The position numbers were made by a program, and so were the translations under genes. Under the pieces are notes generated by a model. That model was given only the letters and a program-made list of their open reading frames with translations. It was not told the origin of the DNA and ran no database searches. From contig NZ_FCOL02000047.1 of NCBI RefSeq assembly GCF_001544515.1, forward strand, positions 1-40,207: 40,207 nucleotides of DNA, read 5' to 3'. Of this stretch, positions 35,468-40,207 are shown piece after piece. The stretch is from Caballeronia terrestris (GTDB taxonomy: Bacteria > Pseudomonadota > Gammaproteobacteria > Burkholderiales > Burkholderiaceae). Every line of letters begins with the position of its first letter. Position 1 is the stretch's first letter.

Positions 35468-35875
35468 GCGCATACTCCGGCATGCGTCCCTCTCCGGACG
35501 TCGTAGCGACATCCAGTTCCCTCTTGGTATGAGCATACTCTCATGCCAAAAGGGATAGGCGTCTGAGGCTCCCTGTGGCTGCCGTCTTGCGTGTCTGCCT
35601 GTCGCCGCCTGGGTGAAACCCGGCGGGCGATGATGTGTGGCGGAAAACCAGGAAGTTCTTGGCCGGTAAATTCATGCCGCTGCGACCGCTACCGGAGCCT
35701 ACCTCCACAGCTGCGCAGTCGGCGAGACCGGTCGCGGGGCGCAACCCAGCGAGCCCGACGTCATATAATCGATCGGCAAAGCGACTAGGGTGGGCGCTAG
35801 CCGATTATTGGTTACCGGCTTCGCCCCCAAGCGGAGTAGTAGCCCCCATCTTTAACACCAAGACACGGTGCCATT
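35468..35875. promoter_or_regulatory. Divergent intergenic region with a 10-bp-arm palindrome
   Basis: About 400 bases between the divergent Rieske-protein and YecA-like genes. TTGGTATGAG at 35524-35533 and CTCATGCCAA at 35540-35549 are inverted with one mismatch and a 6-nt spacer, and GTATG-AG-CATAC overlaps within. The size and symmetry fit a TetR- or GntR-type operator about 60 bases ahead of the Rieske-protein start. The rest shows no convincing gene; the frame at 35635-35949 lacks a ribosome site and runs into the next gene out of frame. Confidence 0.5.
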
Positions 35876-36586
35876 GTGAACCTGACCACCGATCAGCCGC
35901 TTACCGACGACGAGTTCGCTCGTCTTTCTGGCTTTCTCGACGCCATTGATCTTAATGCGATGAACATCGAAATGCTCGATGGCTACTTTTCAGCGTTGAT
36001 CTGTGGGCCCGACTTGGTCCCGCCGAGCGAGTATCTGCCCCAAATTTGGGGAGAAGACTTCGCGTTCGAGAGCGATGAGCAGGCCGCGGAGATCACGGGG
36101 CTGCTCATGCGCCACTGGAACACAATCGCGACTGAGTTGCGCCGGACCTTGAACACGCCGAACGTATACCTACCCGTGCTTCTCGAAGGAGAAGATGGCG
36201 TCGCGTCCGGTAACGACTGGGCGCACGGTTTCATGCGCGGCGTGGGGACGCGCCCGGCAAGCTGGAGCGAGCTCCTTCACGATGAGGATCACGGCGGGCC
36301 CATGATACCGATCATGATGCTGCATTATGAGCACGATTCCGACCCGCGGATGCGACCTCCGCCCATTCCTCCGGAAAAGCGTGAGGAAATACTGCAGACG
36401 ATGATCGCGGGGCTGACCCACATCTACCGCTATTTTGAGCCTCACCGGCGGGCGCTTGCGGCCATGCCGGAGCGCTTTCCCCAGCGCCGGGACAGCCCCA
36501 AGGTCGGGCGCAACGAACCGTGTCCGTGTGGCAGCGGCCGCAAATACAAGCATTGCTGTCTCGCAAACGGGCCGACTCTGCATTGA
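35876..36586 (+). CDS. YecA/UPF0149-family protein with C-terminal SEC-C motif
   Basis: 236 residues. The N-terminal two thirds match the YecA (UPF0149) fold, with LSGFLDAIDLNAMNIEMLDGYFSALICGP (two blocks) and NDWAHGFMRGV. The tail carries a SEC-C zinc motif, CPCGSGRKYKHCC at residues 216-228, as found in SecA and in many YecA proteins. The start is a GTG at 35876 with only a weak ribosome site. The function of the family is poorly known; SEC-C tails bind zinc and are linked to SecA-like or ribosome-associated roles. Confidence 0.85.
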   Translation: MNLTTDQPLTDDEFARLSGFLDAIDLNAMNIEMLDGYFSALICGPDLVPPSEYLPQIWGEDFAFESDEQAAEITGLLMRHWNTIATELRRTLNTPNVYLPVLLEGEDGVASGNDWAHGFMRGVGTRPASWSELLHDEDHGGPMIPIMMLHYEHDSDPRMRPPPIPPEKREEILQTMIAGLTHIYRYFEPHRRALAAMPERFPQRRDSPKVGRNEPCPCGSGRKYKHCCLANGPTLH

Positions 36587-36613
36587 CTAACCACGCAACT
36601 ACGGAGAGGGGAC

Positions 36614-36991
36614 ATGTCAGAGGGAGCGGACGATTTTCCATTGAATGCCAACGGCGCGGCATACACCTCGTGGCAGGACCGTCATGGCGTGCCGTTGTCG
36701 TACGTCGGCGAGAAACTCGGTCGCGCGATCGAAGACTTGCATCGCCACGCGCGACGCTGCCAGGGCGGACGGGATGATTTGCGCGGCGCCTTGTTCCACC
36801 TTCTGGTCGCGTACCTCGGGCTTCATAATATGCTGGGCAAGGCGAACGACCATACCCTGACTAACCGGCTACTCGACGGCAGCAGCGAGAACCTGGGGAC
36901 ATGGCTGCGTCTGGTTGATCGGGAAGGCGACGTCTACGGCCTTGCGAGCCTGGATGACAGCGGTGAGGCGAACTTCGGCGATAGGGGTTGA
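36614..36991 (+). CDS. Hypothetical protein, first gene of a small cassette
   Basis: 125 residues, unrecognised. GGAGAGGGG lies just ahead of the ATG and codon use is normal for the window. The protein is soluble, with a charged helix near residues 30-48 (GEKLGRAIEDLHRHARRCQG) and a hydrophobic helix RGALFHLLVAYLGLHNML. A short frame starts 5 nt after its stop and leads into the UPF0158 gene, so the three are probably co-transcribed. Confidence 0.65.
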   Translation: MSEGADDFPLNANGAAYTSWQDRHGVPLSYVGEKLGRAIEDLHRHARRCQGGRDDLRGALFHLLVAYLGLHNMLGKANDHTLTNRLLDGSSENLGTWLRLVDREGDVYGLASLDDSGEANFGDRG

Positions 36992-36995
36992 GCCG

Positions 36996-37112
36996 GTGGA
37001 CAATCAGTCACCGACGGACGACAAATTGCCCGCGTATGGGCAATACCAGCTCTACGCCGGTACACCGACCCGGCAGCTCGAACGCTACAACCGATGGGGG
37101 GTAGAGGCATGA
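36996..37112 (+). CDS. 38-residue ORF coupling the hypothetical gene to the UPF0158 gene
   Basis: A GTG at 36996 opens a 38-codon frame, MDNQSPTDDKLPAYGQYQLY and on to RYNRWGVEA, that ends in an ATGA overlap with the next gene. The tight fit between its neighbours and the ordinary codon use favour a real small protein or a translated coupling leader. Nothing in it resembles a known family. It could also be the surviving end of a larger gene. Confidence 0.4.
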   Translation: MDNQSPTDDKLPAYGQYQLYAGTPTRQLERYNRWGVEA

Positions 37113-37537
37113 TCGCGGTCAAGTACGCCGATCTTTCTATGGCCTTCGACTTCGTTAGCGACGCGTCGCCGATGGAGCATAACGCGTATGTCTCACTCGA
37201 CACGGGCAAGGTTTATTGGACTTCCGATTTCGACGACGCGTTCGACGAAGATCATCCTGACGACCTGGAGACTTCGGATCGCTACCTCGCCATACCGCAT
37301 AAGAACGAGCTCGATCTGGGGAAAAGTCTCGCGTTGCGCTTTGTCGCGCAACAGTTGCCTGCGCGTTATGAACAGGTCGAAAGATTTTTCCAACGGCACG
37401 GAGCGTATGGGCGCTTCAAGGATCTTCTGGCGCGTGAAGGCGCTCTCGAGCGCTGGTACTCCTTTGAAGCTGGCTCTATCGAAAGCGCGCTGAGGCAATG
37501 GTGTGCCGAAAACAGTCTCGAGATCGTTGAGACGTGA
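37109..37537 (+). CDS. UPF0158-family protein
   Basis: 142 residues. The pattern fits UPF0158: an acidic N-terminal half with DLSMAFDFVSDASPMEHNAY and a short beta pair VSLDTGKVYW, then DRYLAIPHKNELDLGKSLAL and GAYGRFKDLLAREGALERWY ahead of the C-terminal ALRQWCAENSLEIV. The function of the family is unknown. It overlaps the upstream 38-residue ORF by ATGA. I prefer ATG 37109 over 37094, because the conserved sequence starts there. Confidence 0.8.
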   Translation: MIAVKYADLSMAFDFVSDASPMEHNAYVSLDTGKVYWTSDFDDAFDEDHPDDLETSDRYLAIPHKNELDLGKSLALRFVAQQLPARYEQVERFFQRHGAYGRFKDLLAREGALERWYSFEAGSIESALRQWCAENSLEIVET

Positions 37538-37678
37538 CCGAGCCCTATTGTCAGGCTAAATGCGAGGACTGCGTCGATTGCGATAACAGCCTCGGAAGGG
37601 ACACGGGCGCGTTTCCGACGGCGTGTTGAGACATATCGTCGATCTGTATGCAAATCGCTGCGGATACAAAACGACATC

Positions 37679-37856
37679 ATGGTCACGACAAACTTAAGGC
37701 GAAACGTGAACCGTCGCATCGAGCTCCACGACGAGTGATTCCGCAAGGAAGTCCAGCTCGCTCGACGAGGAAGGCCCGGATATTTCGCACGATCCGGTCG
37801 TTGCGGATATGCGCGCGCACGTCGAGACCAAACGCAGGGCGCGCAATGCTCGCTGA
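37679..37856 (+). pseudogene. Broken antitoxin gene upstream of the ParE remnant
   Basis: A frame starts at ATG 37679 (MVTTNLRRNVNRRIELHDE) and stops at 37736-37738. In the next frame, 37737-37856 reads SSSLDEEGPDISHDPVVADM then RAHVETKRRARNAR and a stop. This looks like the acidic-then-basic C-terminus of a type II antitoxin, placed where an antitoxin should be and overlapping the toxin start by 11 nt. At least one frameshift, and probably a deletion, separates the two pieces. Confidence 0.5.
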
Positions 37857-38118
37857 CTGGCGCATCGCGCGCTCGGCGCAGACCTCAGAGCATCTCGACT
37901 ACATCGAAGAACAGAGCCCGGCCGCCGCAGACTTCGTTTTCGAAGCCATTATTAAGGCGGCCGCTGCAATTCCCGACCACCCCTATGTCTACCGCGAGGG
38001 CCGCGTGCCGAACACGCGGGAAATGGTCGTGCTGCCGAACTAAATCGTCGTCTACCGCATCAAACGCGATCGCATCCAGATCGTGAACGTGCTCCACGCG
38101 CGCAAGTGCCATCCCTAG
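37846..38118 (+). pseudogene. ParE/RelE-family toxin with one nonsense codon
   Basis: From ATG 37846 the protein reads DYIEEQSPAAADFVFEAIIK, then IPDHPYVYREGRVPNTREMV and VLPN, hits TAA at 38041-38043, and continues in the same frame with IVVYRIKRDRIQIVNVLHAR to a TAG at 38116-38118. This is the full ParE pattern (REMVVhPNYiVVYR...VLHAR), with the conserved Tyr codon turned into a stop. Total length of 90 codons is normal. The truncated toxin lacks its last strands and should be inactive. Confidence 0.85.
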
Positions 38119-39190
38119 TCCAACGCCGAATTTACGCCTAGCTATTTCGTGCTGAAGAGCGCTAACCGGATCCGCCCATTGCGCAGGCCCGCTCGCAATC
38201 AGCGCTATGACGCTGCCAACCGTTGCGGCGCAGCGGTCTGGGCAGCAAAAAGAAACGCCCGCCCTAAAACGCGGGCGTTTCCGCGGTCCCGCGACCGCGA
38301 CTATGAAAGGCCCTCAAGCAGTGATTTCCGCCGTTCGGAAGGCCATAAAGTTACGGCAAACGTCGAGTCCGTTCGCCGAACACTTGCTGGCGACCATGCG
38401 GAGCATTCTCGCAGTTCGAACAGGGGTCGGCGAGACTGGCTGTTACATCGACGTGGTAGTGGGCACTCTCGTCCTTACGCCCAGGCGTCTGCCGACCGCG
38501 GAGAGAGCCCTAAACGCAGCGGCCGCTTACATTACATACGTCCCTTTTTCGACCAATTCTGTCCGACCGGGGGAGCGTGGAACCCCAATCCCGCATAGTA
38601 GCCGGTGAGCTCGGGGACCGGATCAACTGTCATCAAACAACGCGTTCGCTCCGCGGCCGCGACTGCATTCAGGGACGCCACATCCTCCAGTTCAAGGCCA
38701 CCGTATAAGTGGACTTGCTATAGGCAAGCAGACGAGCGAACCGGTATCGAATGTTATCGATCGAACAAGTAAAGAACGTTGTCCCGCACTCACAATAGAG
38801 CCTGGTATGCGACGTTTTGCATGCGCTACAAATGTAAGAGCTGTGCGCTTGGTGGACGCGGAATACTACTTTGCGTTTTATTGTTCCGTTTTCGCTTACA
38901 GTTCCTACACGCCATGTCCGCCAGTGAGCAGCGCCGCTTGCAGCGCGGGCACTTAGCCAATGCGGGTGGTTTCGACTTAGTTATGGCGCCGATAATCTAC
39001 ACGAGCAACACCACTACAATCGCCAATCCTCCTAATAACTCCGTCTGCGATCCCATGGAAGGAAGGGGCTGACATTATGCGCTGCTGCCCTGCGAGGCGG
39101 CATGACTGCGAATTGTTCTCCCGCCTTGGAGAGCCGCGCAAGCATCCATCTCGTGATACGCGCGCGTGCTCCACGGCTGCCAGTTGGGCG
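38119..39190. other. Long region without a recognisable gene
   Basis: About 1.1 kb. Apart from the terminator-like hairpin at 38253-38280 I see no frame with good codon use, a ribosome site and protein-like sequence together. A stretch near 38860-38960 is rather AT-rich for the window. It may be decayed mobile or accessory DNA like the toxin-antitoxin remnant beside it. Confidence 0.4.
38253..38280. terminator. Hairpin, terminator-like in both directions
   Basis: AAACGCCCGC at 38253-38262 is exactly mirrored by GCGGGCGTTT at 38271-38280 with an 8-nt loop. A-rich and T-rich flanks suit termination on either strand, although the T-run is short. It lies 135 bases beyond the broken toxin gene. 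Confidence 0.7.
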
Positions 39191-39433
39191 TCATTCGATG
39201 CGAGTTATGCCGTCCGGAGCGAACTTCCTTAGCTCAGTTCTCCTTCGCTGCGGCGGATGGATGCTCGTATCGCACTTGGCGATCAGCGCGCCGGACGCAT
39301 CGAGCACGTCGTAAAACTCGATGTCAGTGTCGTGGCCCTTCCGGTTTTCATTTTTCGACCTGGTGTAGACGATGCTCATCGTGTTGTCGATTCCGAGCGG
39401 CTTTTTGTGTTCTTCGTTCATGGCCTTCCCCAT
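39191..39433 (-). CDS. Small hypothetical protein
   Basis: 80 residues from an ATG at 39431-39433 that has GGAGG 9 nt upstream; the protein reads MGKAMNEEHKKPLGIDNTMS and includes NRKGHDTDIEFYDVLDASGA. Its balanced composition, an alternating strand pattern and a good ribosome site make it look real, unlike the neighbouring frames. I recall similar short proteins in Burkholderia genomes but cannot confirm it. Function unknown. Confidence 0.5.
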   Translation of the reverse strand: MGKAMNEEHKKPLGIDNTMSIVYTRSKNENRKGHDTDIEFYDVLDASGALIAKCDTSIHPPQRRRTELRKFAPDGITRIE

Positions 39434-39540
39434 GACGGCACGCCTCCGCTTCGTCCGCATTGCGTACCCTATGCAATCGCATCGGCTTCGCATGATGCTC
39501 GATCGGCTCGCGCGCTGTGACTCATGCTAACGTCCCGGAC

Positions 39541-39556
39541 GCGTCACGCGTGACGC
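39541..39556. repeat. 16-bp perfect palindrome
   Basis: GCGTCACGCGTGACGC reads the same on both strands. It lies about 108 bases ahead of the start of the small minus-strand gene at 39191-39433, so it could be its operator. A 16-bp palindrome with a CG centre is also the general form of partition (parS) sites in Burkholderia replicons, but no parA or parB is in the window. Confidence 0.5.
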
Positions 39557-39693
39557 AGGCATTGATTAATCGGCGTCACCGCTTTCGCGGCCAACGTCCG
39601 GAATGGCGACGCTTTTGGGTGATGTTTTCATGGCCATCCCTGCATGCTCATTGCTGCAGTTAACACGCATCTTGCTATCTCCTCGAAGTTGGC

Positions 39694-39716
39694 CCCGCTC
39701 CGGCGGGGATTTTTTA
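39694..39716 (+). terminator. Rho-independent terminator
   Basis: CCCCGC at 39694-39699 and GCGGGG at 39704-39709 enclose a TCCG loop and are followed by TTTTTT at 39711-39716. No protein gene ends before it on the plus strand. Confidence 0.88.
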
Positions 39717-39886
39717 TGCCAGCAAGCCTCTCTGTCTCCAAGTAGATAGGTGCATCAATCTTACTTATTCAGTTCACGTTTGATAGTGAGACGCTCAGAC
39801 GGCGCCCTATCCACGATACGCCTTGCATTGCGGGGCGGCCCTGCTAAAACAAAGATTGGTCATCTCGCGTATCAGCGCGATGGCTT

Positions 39887-39916
39887 GCCCGCCTTCTGTT
39901 GGCGGGCTTTCTTTTT
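39887..39916 (+). terminator. Rho-independent terminator
   Basis: GCCCGCC at 39887-39893 and GGCGGGC at 39901-39907 enclose a 7-nt loop and are followed by TTTCTTTTT. No protein gene ends before it. Confidence 0.88.
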
Positions 39917-39977
39917 GCTACTTCGCAGGGGCGTGTCCTCTGGGCTTGGGGGCACGCGTTGTAGATCGTTCCATCTT

Positions 39978-40006
39978 GGCCCGCCGCTTGTGCGGGCCTT
40001 CTTTGT
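39978..40006 (+). terminator. Rho-independent terminator
   Basis: GGCCCGC at 39978-39984 and GCGGGCC at 39992-39998 enclose a 7-nt loop and are followed by a T-rich run (TTCTTTGTT). It is the third such element in a row. Confidence 0.78.
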
Positions 40007-40123
40007 TCGACTCGATGCGCCGGTGCATCAATCCGCGCCATCTAAGATCGCCACAAGCCGGGAAAGAACACATTGCAGCGTTCGCCGTGCGACGCCGCGT
40101 TTCGGTTCGGGCAGTTCGCGTTC

Positions 40124-40207
40124 TTATAGGGAGAAATCGTCAAGAGTGGTGTACGCGGGGCGGTCGGCATAGTCAGGCGGCCAGCGCTTGAGGAGCCGGT
40201 GTGCTTT
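40124..40207 (-). CDS. C-terminus of a gene entering from the right edge (partial)
   Basis: Read inward from the window edge on the minus strand, 27 codons with strong GC at third positions give KAHRLLKRWPPDYADRPAYT then TLDDFSL before a TAA at 40124-40126. It looks like the end of a real protein. The family is not recognisable from so little. Confidence 0.35.
   Translation of the reverse strand, partial: KAHRLLKRWPPDYADRPAYTTLDDFSL

Larger units (their letters stand above)
39434..40123. other. Non-coding stretch with palindrome and serial terminators
   Basis: No credible protein gene is seen. The stretch holds a 16-bp perfect palindrome at 39541-39556 and three rho-independent terminators, all reading on the plus strand, within about 310 bases. 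Such spacing without genes suggests short transcripts. Confidence 0.45.

Noticed and set aside
35635..35949. A 104-codon frame ahead of and overlapping the YecA-like gene
   Set aside because: No ribosome site, runs into a real gene in another frame, and its product has no recognisable features.
38207..38608. A 133-codon frame across the terminator-like hairpin
   Set aside because: It reads straight through a strong inverted repeat and lacks a ribosome site and codon bias.
38119..40207. tRNA genes, CRISPR array or phage attachment site in the right-hand non-coding region
   Set aside because: I looked for tRNA T-loop sequence, regularly spaced direct repeats and tRNA-end duplications and found none.

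Overview
The window looks like a Burkholderiaceae replicon, most likely Paraburkholderia, Caballeronia or a relative. It is GC-rich with strong third-position GC bias, genes are packed with ATGA/GTGA overlaps, and it carries aromatic catabolism islands with LysR and MarR control. The genus is inferred from gene content only.

Layout. (1) 1-116: N-terminal piece of an IS630-type transposase on the minus strand, cut by the window edge. (2) 186-8555, plus strand: a seven-gene operon for an unassigned acyl-CoA pathway, with HpaI-type aldolase, acyl-CoA dehydrogenase, fumarate-reductase-like flavoprotein (frameshifted), CaiB/BaiF CoA-transferase, GMC oxidoreductase and EtfB/EtfA. (3) 8939-11313, minus strand: LysR regulator plus aldehyde dehydrogenase. 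(4) 11612-24481, plus strand: a furfural/HMF/furoate operon in the order hmfF-hmfG-hmfA-hmfB-hmfC-hmfD-hmfE-hmfH, then an MHS-type transporter and a membrane di-iron hydroxylase. A second, clearly paralogous LysR gene (24478-25398, minus) closes it. (5) 25399-26541: decayed DNA with a PAS-domain remnant and an orphan operator-like palindrome. (6) 26542-33451: a phthalate module, with a MarR repressor divergent from an ophD-like permease, a strong terminator, then ophA1-ophA2-ophB-ophC. (7) 33686-38118: a Rieske-domain protein of unknown function, a YecA/SEC-C protein, a three-ORF cassette ending in a UPF0158 protein, and a dead ParE-type toxin-antitoxin pair. (8) 38119-40207: mostly non-coding, with one small conserved-looking ORF, several terminators, a 16-bp palindrome, and the C-terminus of a gene entering from the right edge.

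How the genes work together. In the furan module HmfH and the aldehyde dehydrogenase would oxidise HMF or furfural to furan acids. HmfF, with prenylated FMN from HmfG, would decarboxylate 2,5-furandicarboxylate to 2-furoate. HmfD makes 2-furoyl-CoA, HmfABC hydroxylates it, and HmfE releases 2-oxoglutarate. In the phthalate module OphD imports phthalate, OphA1A2 dihydroxylates it, OphB rearomatises it and OphC decarboxylates 4,5-dihydroxyphthalate to protocatechuate; the later steps are not in the window. Near-identical sequence blocks over the -10 regions of ophD and ophA1 suggest one repressor, probably the adjacent MarR protein, controls both. The first operon could plausibly feed a saturated relative of furoate into the furan pathway, but that is a hypothesis. 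Functions are assigned from recognisable motifs and gene order; no database search was possible.
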